64,000 nt of DNA from Margaritispora aquatica. Its lineage: Eukaryota; Ascomycota; Leotiomycetes; Helotiales; Discinellaceae. The notes under the pieces are model-generated. The model saw nothing but the letters and a program-made list of their open reading frames with translations, did no database searches and was not told the DNA's origin. The position numbers and the translations under genes are program-made. Below are positions 21,293 through 31,836 of this stretch, in pieces. Positions within the stretch are counted from its first letter, which is position 1. Each line of letters begins with the position of its first letter. The stretch lies in the NCBI GenBank assembly GCA_007644065.1, contig VJWN01000002.1:2443831-2507830 (forward strand), in the 5' to 3' direction.

Positions 21293-23118
21293 TTAGCGGA
21301 TAGTCATTTGCTTGACCATGTCAGCCTTTGCTGAAGAGCCTGCACTGCCAACTGCAGAGCTAGCACCAGCTTTCTTCTCGAAAACCTTCCAGAACTTCAA
21401 GCTCTCATCGGCAGCTGAAATGTGTTAGCTACGAACCAGCAAAGAATGACGCTAAACTTACCAGCTGTGGCCAACATTTGTCCATCTGGGCTGAGGCAAC
21501 TGTGGAGAACACGAGTCTCGTGGGCTGGAATCTCAACATTTCGGACCAAAGTTGGGTAGCTCCAGATGCTGATGGAGTTGTCGGGGAAACCGCTAGTGCT
21601 AACAATCTCGCGGTAGTGAGGGCTCCATCGGAGGGAGGTGACCTGAGAGCCAGTATCGATGCTGTTAACGCGAGCACCAGTGGTGGTATTCCAGAAGTGA
21701 ATGTGACGGTCGTATGATCCACCACCAGTGGCGAGGACATTGGGAGCCCATGGGCACCAGCTAAGAGCCTTGACAGCTGCCTTGTGGTTGGTCTTGGTGA
21801 ACTTAGGAACAGCCAAAGAACGAGCATCCCAGATTGAGACAAGGTTATCGTTACCACCAGTGGCCAATTGGGCACCATCAGCGCGCCATTCGAGACCACA
21901 AACTTCGGAAGTGTGGGAAACGAGCTCGGCAATCTTGTGTTGGGCAATGCGAACATCGTGGTTGTAAACAAGACCAGAGCGGGCACCGGTAGAGAGAGTA
22001 TGTTTGTTCCATCCCATGACACCAACGCGAGTATCGTGACCGTGCATGCTGCGGAGCTTAGTTCCCTCCTCGACATCCCAAATTTGGACTTCTCCCGTTC
22101 CGAGACCAACACTGACATAAGCTCCGTCACCAGACCACTTCACACTGCTGACATAGGTATCTGGGCTTGTCTCGAGCAGGGAGCTGACGGTTCCAGACTC
22201 AGCTGACCAGACATAGACGTTACGCTCAAGGCCAATGGCAACTTGGTTTCCTGAAGACCAATCGAGAAGGTTGAGGTAATAATCATCAACAAGGCCAGGG
22301 GCGTCAAGGACACGTTCCGGTGCAGTTGCAACACGACGTCTGAACTGAGCCGAGGCAGCATTGGAGTTCTTAAGAGGTCTGTTGTATTGTGAACGAAGGT
22401 CAACAGGCTTTGAAGACTCAGGTGGTGCTGGTTTGAAGGCAAGAATACGTTGGTTGAGAGAAACACCACACGCTGTGGCAAGTGAATCTTGATAAGCGAC
22501 AGTGTTTGGAGAAGGACGAGTGTAGGTAGATGGCTCATCGTCATCGTTCAGGGACAGAGATCCCAAAGCTGCGAGGGCATCATCTGCGGCAGAAGCAAGA
22601 ACTGAGGAGCTTTCGCCTCCATTGCTTGTCTTTGGTCGCTTCTCACCAATTTCAAGCTTTCCGGAACCGATTGTGGCAATTGCAGATGATGCAGTGCGAT
22701 TAGGAATGAATCTGTCGCCATATGATAAAGTTGTCTTGGTGGAATTTTGTCTGATGGATTTCTTGGACCGGTTGCTTTTAGGGGTCTTGCCGGTACCAGT
22801 AAGGGCAAAATCAGAAACACCAAGCTCAAGGGCACGACGAGGTGTAGAAACCCCCTTGGCAATGTTGGATTTTGGAGAATCGCGGTGGGTTTTTGAAGCT
22901 GATCTGAAATGCGAAGAAAGGTTTCCACCGTATGTTGAGGATCGAATGCCTTTAGTGTCGTAGCTCTTGCTCTCTGGTGTGAATGGAGAAGATGCGTTAT
23001 TGGTGTTACCAGCTTGTCGAGTACGAGGAGAAGGGGTCAAAGGCATGCGTCCGCCAGCGGTACGAGTGGAAAAGATTCCAGTATGGGACTTCAATGGGGT
23101 TGATATTGAGGTTGCCAT
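21293..23118 (-). CDS. cdc20: Cdc20-family WD40 activator of the anaphase-promoting complex
   Basis: A 592-residue protein from exons 21462-23118 and 21293-21414; the 47-bp intron joins LSPDGQMLATA to ADESLKFWKVF, completing the last WD40 blade. The C-box DRFIPNR (135-141) contacts the APC/C, the RILAFKP motif near residue 226 matches the KILR-like element, and the C-terminus ends MTIR, giving the IR tail. The WD40 propeller runs from LDAPGLVDDYYLNLLDWS (about 268) to the end. The N-terminus is rich in S/TP sites suitable for CDK control. Cdc20 recruits securin and cyclin B to the APC/C at the metaphase-anaphase transition and is the spindle checkpoint target. The RILAFKP element and C-box context favour Cdc20/Slp1 over Cdh1. 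Confidence 0.93.
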
Positions 23119-23898
23119 TTTTGAAATAGCAAGGTATGATCTCGGTCGAAAGACAAATCAATGTATCGATCGATAATGTCGAGTGAGCTCCAAGAGAGTC
23201 AAGCTAATGGTTCCTGGAAATTTTATGGTTAGTATGTTCGTATGTTGTACTCGATATGACGAAAGTAGCCTTCGAAGAATGGCTCTAAGTCGGAAGGCGA
23301 TCAATGGCGGGGTACTGTATGTGAGTACCAGCTGAAAGATCTAGTGGACTCGGATGTATTCTTTGGAAGCTTTGGAATGATGTACGCAAAAATGCAAAGA
23401 GTTTAGAGGGGTTGTAGGTAACAGAGGTGTGCGATATTGTAGAGTGCAGTGTGCATGAGAAGTTGAATAGGTTGGAGGTTGAAGTCTTGCTTTAAAGAAA
23501 ACAAAGAAATTAGCGTGGCGACTCTGGCACAGCAACCACATCACGTGTACATGGGTCTGAACCAGCACTACTGCAAGAAGCACCTCTGACCGGCACTAAT
23601 TTAAATTAGGTTTAGGTTCATATTTGGGAAAACTTAAGGTCATGCAAACGGCCCCAGCCTCCATCATACCAAGTACTGGAAGTTTCAAGATCACCGGAGT
23701 ACTGTACCACCACTATACCAGCATCAGCTCAGCAGAGAGCAAGCAATCTAGCAGCCTCACTTCACTGCATCCGTTCCCAAACTTCTGCTTAGGGCTCAAG
23801 TTTGATTGTGCCTCTACTTTTCTCTTTTCTCTCTCTGCAGCAAGCTTCTGCTGCTTTTTCTTTACTTTTTAGCATGCTAGTTTAGGAGAATCCTCAGA
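23119..23898. promoter_or_regulatory. Divergent promoter region, cdc20 / Kelch-BTB gene
   Basis: This 780-bp stretch separates two divergently transcribed genes and must contain both promoters. The right end, before the start at 23899, is pyrimidine-rich (TTTTCTCTTTTCTCTCTC around 23818), a usual feature of fungal leaders. No specific factor sites are identified. Confidence 0.45.
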
Positions 23899-26283
23899 AT
23901 GGCGCAGCCTTCAACTCCAGGTGGTGCTCCTCCCTCGATTTTTGGAGGTGGTGCGGCCGCAGTACTTCAACCCACCATCAGTAATGCACTGGTTGCTCCA
24001 GGTTCTGCTGCTTCCTCGAACAACACTTTTCTTATGCCCAATTCTCCTGTGAAGGGCAGAGTCAGTTTCGATGGCTATCGTCCCAAAGTGACTCGGACTT
24101 TGGGCCAACGTCCAGCATGTCTAGTCAATGCCTCGGTCACATATTGTGGCAATAACCAGATCTATGCATTCGGTGGATTTGACCAGTACACTGACGAGGT
24201 TTACAATCATGTGCTGAAGCTTGACCTGGTCAGTCATCAATGGAGTTTGGTAGATAATTATGGCGATATTCCAGGAGTGCGAATGGGTAGGTATCTGTGT
24301 GAAGTATTTTGGTACATGGACTAAGTGTTGATCAGGACATACCGCAACTTTGTACCAAGGCGACAAGCTACTGATATTTGGTGGCGAAAACGAGCATCGA
24401 ACATACCTCTCGGATCTTATTATATTCGATTTGAAGACTGCCGTCTGGACTCAGCCAGCAGTCAGTGGACCTATACCTAAGGGTCGAGCAAGGCATGCTG
24501 CGGTTCTTTATGAGGACAAATTATTCGTAATTGGTGGAATTACTGGCCACAACAATTACGTTCTCGACGATATTTGCTACCTTGATTTGAAGACGTTCAC
24601 CTGGTCAAGAGCATGGAGGTTTGTGGGCAGATTCGATCACTCGGCTTACCTTTGGGGTGACAGAGTCTGGGTTTTTGGAGGATTGAGTGAGGATATGGAC
24701 AAGATTGGTGATATATGGTGGTTAGATCTGAAGGGCAGTCCAGCTTTTGAATCTCCTCCACCATATGGATCCATGGAACGTCACTCAATGCGCATGGCTG
24801 GTTCACCTCGACCATCCTATGCATTAGCACCAGCGCCCGCTGTAGGAAGCACTGGATATGCTGCCAATTCCAGCAGCGCCCAAGTGAATCCACCATCATT
24901 TCAACTCACAAGTGCTCCACCTATTGCCCCAGGAACTATTTCCTCCTTGAAATTTGTTTCCGGTCCAAATATTCCTGCTCAAGGATCTGGAATGCATTTT
25001 CATGTTTATACGTCCGGTACTTTGCTTGACTTTGTCACCCCTGCTGCAACAATCACTCCTCATGATTGTTCTCTGTCTTCGCTCGATCTTGAAACTCTTC
25101 GATGGCAAAAACTTGCAGAGGGACGTGATATTTTCAAGCCAGGATATCGATGGCATTACTGCACCATGAACGAGGATGGTACAAAAGCGTGGCTCCTTGG
25201 CTGTCCGACTGACCCCACTTCCACAGATCTTGGCCCTGGTGGGTTTGAGGAGTATTTGAGGTAGGTTACTCGTGACTCTAGAAAAAATTCATATTGACAC
25301 ATTTAGTGATATCATGGAAATCGATCTCCGTCGTTATGGAATTATTGGCAACAACCTGACTCCAGAACCACGACCTGAAACTTCGAGACCTTCAGCTGAA
25401 CGCATATTGATACCACCATCTAAAGGTTTGGGAGCGGATCTTTCCAAATTATTCAATCAACCACCAGAAAGTGGCAGCGGGACTGACTTTACCATTACTG
25501 CTTTGAAAGAAAACGATGATGGATGGGAAGATGAAGACATGATATCTTCTTCCTTTACGCATAGCAATGACCAAAACCAGCAGACATGGCTGGATCCTGA
25601 TGCCTCTACTTCACAGCCTATTCATGTACACAAACTCATCCTCCAAGCTCGCTGGCCTCACTTTGCCCGTCTTTATAATGCTCAGATGGCTGAATTTCAC
25701 ACAAAGAAGATGCACATCCCCGAGCCGTACACTGTTGTCAAGGCTTTCTTGCGTTATCTCTATACCGATAGCATCCAGCATGAGGACTCTCCTAAGCTGT
25801 CCGATGTAGCTGGACTATTGGTGGTTTCCAACATCTACAACATCCCCCATCTTCGCCTTCTCTGCGTCAACAGGCTTTCCAAGGAGCTGGATGTTGACCA
25901 TGCCTGCATAATCTGGCATTGTGCTGGTACTGCGAACGAGGAATGGCTCAGAAAGCGTGCTGCAAGTTTCTGCCTGATGCACTGGGGTCGTGTTGTACGA
26001 ACAATTGGGTTTTCAAAACTCCCACGCCAAGCACTTGTCGAACTGAGTCAGGAAATCGATATGGAGGGTCGTGTTGTCGGAGGTTAGTAAACACCAACCA
26101 CTTGTCTGCCCCTATTCTAGCTATACTAATCTCCTTCTAGGTGAAGAATTGGAATATGTCGGTGGCCTAGGTGGTTCACGCTTTGGCTTTGGTGGTGTGA
26201 CCCGCAAAGCAAGCATAAGCAGCAACCAGACCCAGCAAATGGGCTCGGAAACTGATGAAAACGAGGAGATGGAAATGTCGTGA
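23899..26283 (+). CDS. Kelch-repeat and BTB protein, Ral2/LZTR1-like
   Basis: A 743-residue protein from exons 23899-24286, 24336-25260, 25307-26082 and 26141-26283, all in frame with short GT..AG introns. A Kelch propeller spans about residues 70-430, with blades such as NQIYAFGGFDQYTDEVYNHV, DKLLIFGGENEHRTYLSDL, DKLFVIGGITGHNNYVLDD and DRVWVFGGLSEDMDKIGDIW. A long low-complexity insertion rich in P, S and A follows the fourth. A BTB/POZ-like domain lies around 540-650 (IHVHKLILQARWPHFARLYN, then VVKAFLRYLYTDSI). This order, Kelch then BTB, matches fission yeast Ral2, which is needed for Ras1 activation, and animal LZTR1, a CUL3 adaptor for RAS GTPases. The role in this fungus is inferred from family. 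The C-terminus is glycine-rich then acidic (ETDENEEMEMS). Confidence 0.85.
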
Positions 26284-28021
26284 TGATGACGAGCGATGCT
26301 TAGATGATGCACAATATGTCGATATGTCGATTTTGCTGGCTAGGCGTCTGGATCTCTGGGCTTTGGGCTGGGTCGGTAACTGGAAGGGAGAATATCTTCT
26401 CTTACGTGAGCGAGTGATTTGAATTTGTTTGATTGTGTATCCGGAATAAATAGCGATACTCCATATTTGAGGCGCGATTGGGGCATTGCATTGGTGTTCT
26501 TGAGGGCTTTGATATTCACTAGATGATCAGGGTAGATAAATGATTACGCCATTATCTGAATACGAAAACTTTCTACCTTGTAGTTCCTCTGCTTGTGCTG
26601 CGTCTTGTGGCACATTCTTATCACTCGCAATTCCAAGCAATTCCAACGGGAGATCTCACACAACTGGTGCACTGGATGAAATCTATGCTTGGTTGAGATA
26701 GCTCAGATGATAACCTCTTCCTCTATGTGTCTGGGAACGAAGGGATCTTAACTGTAAGCACGAGCTGTTGTTGATTGCGAGTGAGCAGTAGCTTCTCACA
26801 AGAATAGTCTTTTCCAACAGAACTCCTCCTGTATCCTCTTCCCTTTACTATCTCTTTTTAATCATAGCTGGGCTTGCGTTCATCGTTTTGCTTGGTATTC
26901 GCTAGGCCCGGCCTTACTACTTTGATTAGTTCTTCGTCCTTAATGTTCACTTAAGCTAAGTGCCAACCGCATGTAGAGTGTTTTTCTAGACGTAAATTGA
27001 AGTTTCTATGAGACACATAACGTCTGGACTCGGGGAGTATGTGATGGCTAAGCTGTCGCTTAGTGATTGCTATGGCTGGTAAGGAGAGACGCTGCATTCT
27101 TCTGCTGCTGAGGCTAAGCATGTGACATGATTGGTTTGATAGGATGGATTATCACTTGTTTTGATACCTCAAATGCCATGTTTGATGAACGTTGAGACAA
27201 ATGATCTTAGGCATGAGGTCGGTCGATTGATGACTACATGCGAGTGGCAAGCCGTTTCGAGAACAAGCAACAGCCTTAATGAGAAGATGGGGCTCTGAAT
27301 GTAGGAGAAGCTGACGCAATATATTTGAGATTTATTTTCTACTCTATACATGCTTTGTATTATTGTAAGCATGTAGTGCCATTTCATGTCGTAATAATAG
27401 CGTGTTTCTAGCTAGGAAAACTGCTACACATCTTCTCGCACAGGCCAAGAAAGCAAATAAAAGTAAGTAGTAACAGGGTTACTCCATGTCAATACTTTGA
27501 AGCTGATAGCCAAAGAAAATATACAGAGCACGAAGCATGAAGTAAAACCGAGAAGTGTTCCATCACCTTACTTTATGCCGCAATCACCATGATAGACTAG
27601 CCAGCAGCTATGAGATGTGCTGGTAAGAAAGAACCAAACGCAGATAAAAGATCTTGTGCTGCGATCCTTCGAGGTACTACATGCAGATATGCTCTACGTC
27701 TTTGATCTTTGGGACACAAACATGAGATAGAGTTCGAGCCGTTAGGTAAATGTGCGAATGTAGAAGATTGAGCTCGCTTAAATTTCACCAGCGAGTTGAA
27801 CGCATACACAAGAATGACACTGCGAACAAAATAATATCTGGCTTTATCCCGCCTTGTGTCTTCGTCTACCGCTCAAGGCTTCATCTCACAGGCAATTTCT
27901 GCCCCAGAACGTCTGCTGCCTCCTCCTCAATCCCACAATATTAGGATACCAGCCTCGCCACACCATGGTAGATCGGCCTCATATTTCCTAAACACCACTT
28001 TATCCTCGATGCCTTAAAACC
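26284..28021. other. Large intergenic region
   Basis: About 1.7 kb between two plus-strand features. Open frames on the minus strand (27169-27387 and 27597-27809) are short and unrecognisable. I see no tRNA, transposon end or other repeat here. Confidence 0.4.
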
Positions 28022-28609
28022 ATGGCAACCGTCGTCAAATTCACCTGGCCTGGCCTGGCCTCAAGCCGGATGTGCGTCTAAAGGTCTTCAACAACCATGA
28101 ATACTATGTCCACTCGGTCATTCTCAAACTGCACAGCGCTTTCTTTCGTGCTTTTCTCGGTTCTCCTGACAAGATTGTACCTGCTTCAAGAGAATTTGCT
28201 TACGAATGGGTCACTGAGATCGAAGAGGGTAATAATGAAGTTCCGAAAACTAGCACAACGTACATATGATGGAATCTGAGGAAAAATCGGCTACATACAT
28301 CAAAAAATATTAGATTAAATCAAAGAGTCTAAACCTGTACTCTGATTGGCGCAGCAGAAAGCTATCGGAAGCGTGCTGTCGTTGGGTCTGGATGTTGATG
28401 AACCCACCTCAGTACCACGATACTACAGAGCGCTCAGAGATGCTCTTTTTTCCCCATCGGTGAATGATCTTTTCTACAGAGGTATGGGAAATTTGTTAGA
28501 TAATAATTTGAGGCTTCTCAGACCTTCTTTCACTCCTAAGTATGCAATCATCGGGGATGAGACGGACTATTTCTTTTGTGGAGAGATCGACGACGAAGAT
28601 CTACCATAG
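28022..28609 (+). pseudogene. Truncated, frameshifted BTB-domain gene (copy of the gene at 29089)
   Basis: It starts MATVVKFTW at 28022 but stops at 28081. In the next frame coding continues PDVRLKVFNNHEYYVHSVIL and SAFFRAFLGSPDKIVPASRE, nearly matching the BTB domain of the gene at 29089 (PDVRLKVFNTHEYHVHSAVL). The frame change sits at a run of three CCTGG units (28044-28060), so slippage is a simple cause. After about residue 60 the similarity stops. Roughly the middle half of the neighbour's protein is missing, and only a C-terminal part survives (SVPRYYRALRDALFSPS, then CGEIDDEDLP at 28607), matching SLPSYFRALCEAKAS and FIDDEDLPWD in the intact copy. It is therefore a decayed tandem duplicate. 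Confidence 0.8.
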
Positions 28610-29088
28610 GATATTAATCAAGAGCATTAGTAGGCTCGTTATAGAAGAGGGGAAATGATCGGGTATATCGAGTCGAGTCGTCAATCTCGCACTCCAGAGT
28701 ATCTATGCTGACGCAGAGGTGGTTGTGTGGAATTTGGTGAAATTCGGTGGTGGTGTGTTCGCGCTGGAATGCTTTGACCTGGAGCCTAAAGCTCAAGCTT
28801 ACTGTAGACAAATACTTTGACATTCCCTACAAAGAAAACTAAATAAAAATATCCACTCTGCGAAACATTCCTCTGTGACAAGCCCTGAAATGATTACCCA
28901 AGAAACGAACTTCTGCCCACACTCTCGCTTAGACGCTCCACTTATCCTAAAAGTCGCCAAACAGCAGGTCCATCTGCAGCTTCCTCTTTCAACAACAACC
29001 CAAACCCTCAAATCTGCAATTAATCCGCGATTTAGAAAAAGGTACCACGAAATATCTCATTCTTCAGTCTAACATAACCGCAGACGAT
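28610..29088. other. Intergenic region between the BTB copies
   Basis: This contains the promoter of the intact BTB gene. Minus-strand open frames overlapping here are short and unrecognisable. Confidence 0.4.
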
Positions 29089-30328
29089 ATGGCAGCCATC
29101 AACAGTATGCATTATGCGACGGAACCCAGAATTGAAGTTGAAGTCGTCAGGTTCTTGCTTCCAGACCAGAAGCCCGACGTCAGACTCAAAGTCTTCAATA
29201 CGCATGAATACCATGTTCACTCTGCGGTTCTGAAGATGCATAGTGCGTTCTTCAGGATGTTTCTGAAGTCGCCAGACAAAATCCTGCCTGCCTCGAAGAA
29301 ATTTGTGTATGAGTGGGTCACAACCATCGGGAGTGATGAGAAAAAACCATGGCGTTTGGTTACTGCTGGTAATGAAGGAGTAAGTTCGACTGTGGGTCCC
29401 TATTACTGAGATTAGTCTGCTGATATATTGTTTAGGTTGTCGATTTCTCTCTCGCTGCTGTGGACACGGAAGCAAGATACGAACAATATGTGCAACAAAA
29501 GGCATTCAAAAATATTCTTTGCGCGATGTATCACAATCGTTACAGCATTGACATGGGCGAAGAGATCTTGGCAATGACAAAGCTTGCAAAGTAAGTGATT
29601 TCATGTTTAGTTTCTATATGAGTACTTGGTAATTCCCAGACCGATTTCATTTCTTAACCACATTTAGTTCTCCATGATAGAGCTTTGACTGACGATTCAG
29701 TGATTACGGCGCCCTTCGCGTGGTTTCTCGCAGTTTGGATGCATCACTCCGCGACGATGAGGAGTGTCAGATATCTGCAAGTATCTCTGATAACCCGGGC
29801 ATCTTCTTAGCTGCTGCTATAAAGCTTAGAAATGCCATCTTATTCAAAGACTGCATGAGGATATTGTCGTTTGGACCAGCCGACCGCTTTCCTTGGCGCT
29901 CATACGATCCTCTTCCCCAAGAACGTCTCCTCAACCTCCACAAGAAAATGCATAGAGAAATTAATGATACTGTTGCTATGCTTCAAGGCCAGGTCATTCA
30001 CTCCATGAAATCAGACTCAAACAACGAACAAATTTCCAAGGATAAGCTTGTTGATGAGATGAGCAAGGCCCTGATTTCCGCGACCATGAACTCGACAGGC
30101 CACGGAGTTCGAAGTCTACCTTCGTACTTTAGAGCTCTTTGCGAGGCTAAGGCTAGCGATGGATCAGCCCTTTTTGGTGGCTGTGCTTGGTTTCTTTTGA
30201 TGGGCAACAGTCTTGCGCTTTTCCCACATGCAAAGGCGGGCGAGAAAGGAGAGTGGGAAGAGTATTTCTTGTCTGCGTTTATTGACGACGAAGATCTCCC
30301 TTGGGATATTACCGACGAAGACTGGTAG
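29089..30328 (+). CDS. BTB/POZ domain protein
   Basis: A 357-residue protein from exons 29089-29379, 29436-29590 and 29701-30328, joined in frame (GNEG|VVDFSLAAV and LTKLAN|DYGALRVV). The N-terminal BTB fold is visible in DVRLKVFNTHEYHVHSAVLK followed by HSAFFRMFLKSPDKI (about residues 28-62) and the AFKNILCAMYHNRYSI segment (about 120). The C-terminal part (about 150-357) is helical and ends acidic (DDEDLPWDITDEDW). Such BTB-only proteins form large, rapidly changing families in filamentous ascomycetes. Some serve as CUL3 adaptors, most are uncharacterised. No signal peptide is present. A broken tandem copy lies 480 bp upstream on the same strand. Confidence 0.88.
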
Positions 30329-31142
30329 GTGGGTGTTGCATAGCTAATGCTATAGCTCACATCTCGTTAATTTTACAATGGATTGTGGTACCCTCGGTCA
30401 CCCTTCGAGATCCTCTCACTTGTTAAGGAAAGGTTGAGGATTATGTCACTTTGGTTCCCAGTAAGCTATGGAGGGATGGCAGGGGCAATAGATGGTCTTT
30501 AGACTCACTCGAGCCTTGCTACCACCCTAAAGCTAGGTAGCTATCATGTATGTAGGACTAGGGACAATGAAACCAGACTCAGTAACAACTGAAACATGCT
30601 CAAGTGCCTCTGTATAATCTTTTCAAGAAGATCCGACGTATAAGTTCCTGTGGCGGTCAAACTAAACCTGATGACTATTTGTGCTTCACTGGAACACCTT
30701 GGATTTCATGTCCGGCCCGTATCTGTGCTTTGACGAGTTCCTTAAACGTCACAGCTCATCATAGACTAGAATTTATCAATCTCCGGCTGCACAGCTACCG
30801 AGGTAGCAATCTGACTCCTCGAACAATTGGGATCACTCGAGAGTGGGTACGAGGAGTTTCGAAGAGCCAGTACATTTGTCGGTCCAGGACGGATAACATG
30901 TGGCACAAGCATAAGAGACGTATTTTTTCTGAGTGATGGTGATCGAATTCTGATTTCACATGCGAAGAATGGCGACCTCAGCAATGCCAAATCCCGCCCA
31001 TTGTACCCCGCCCATCCATGATCGTATCCCCAATCCCCAGATCCAGCCCAATAAACCGCAAATCTGTAGAGCTAAGATTAGCCTCGTTCCAACAAAATCT
31101 CGTGTTGCAGGTTTCCGTACCAAGTAACTCCTTGTTAATGCT
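30329..31142. other. Convergent intergenic region
   Basis: About 810 bp between the 3' ends of the BTB gene (plus) and RPS21 (minus). Plus-strand open frame 30604-30936 has no domain. No gene is called. Confidence 0.4.
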
Positions 31143-31475
31143 TTATCGCTGGATGCTTCCGCTCCAAACGCTCTTGAGGAGACCATCACGTTGTGCCAAT
31201 CTGTTCAAGGAATCGTCGCTCTCGCCCATTGCTCGTACGAAGCCGCAAAGCGCATAGACTTGGCTCTCTCCGGTGAATCTGCCGTTCTCGTCCACCTTTC
31301 CGACTGAGATCTGAACTGAAGCATGGTCCTTGGCCTTGATGATTCTGTTGGTAGCGCTGCACTTGCGTGGAACGTAACTGCACAAGATAAATTAGTTCTG
31401 GCCAGGGCAATCCGTGTCGCAATCGAATTTCGAGATAACTCACAGATCGACGAGTTCTCCCTTATCGTTTTCCAT
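31143..31475 (-). CDS. RPS21: 40S ribosomal protein S21
   Basis: An 88-residue protein from exons 31444-31475 and 31143-31377. The 66-bp intron falls after the first ten codons ([11 protein letters not shown] | [18 protein letters not shown]), the usual early intron of fungal ribosomal protein genes. The rest ([17 protein letters not shown], then [20 protein letters not shown] and [16 protein letters not shown]) is strongly conserved eS21. The protein sits on the small subunit and acts in 18S rRNA maturation and translation. Its last three residues (IQR) extend slightly beyond the common end. It is transcribed divergently from SLX4. Confidence 0.97.
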
Positions 31476-31836
31476 TTTGACGGTAGTTTTGTAGTGAGGT
31501 TTTGATGGTCACTGTTCGTCGATGAAGATTTGGAGGGGCGTAGTTTGGCGTCGTGGATTTTTGGAAATGTCGTTGTAAAGTTCCGTGGGCGGGGATCCAC
31601 TTCTAGGCGAGCTCATGCCTCAGGCGAAAGGCATGTGACTTGGCGCTCAAGCTAATGCACTCCGCGACAACCATGTTTACTTTTGAATAACTCGGGATTT
31701 CGACAATCTGGTGTATATGCGCATTCAAGGAGGAAGATACAAATGTTCAGGTGACAACGACAAAATAGCGACGGTGTCGTGCCTTCCATTTACGAGGATA
31801 TGCGCTCGGCGCTGGATGGACTTTGGAACCTTCACA
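31476..31836. promoter_or_regulatory. Shared bidirectional promoter, RPS21 / SLX4
   Basis: Only 361 bp separate the RPS21 start codon from the probable SLX4 start at 31837, so both promoters must overlap in this stretch. An in-frame extension of the SLX4 reading frame reaches back to 31711 but has no ATG until 31717 and reads like leader sequence. Specific factor sites are not identified. Confidence 0.45.

Noticed and set aside
21429..22544. Long minus-strand open frames in other phases within cdc20 (233 and 134 codons)
   Set aside because: They are shadows of the WD40 coding sequence, with repetitive leucine/serine-rich composition.
31711..31836. N-terminal extension of Slx4
   Set aside because: The frame is open from a GTG at 31711, but residues before MAAIDFLS do not resemble fungal Slx4 starts. 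The later ATG fits the SSPP-rich opening.
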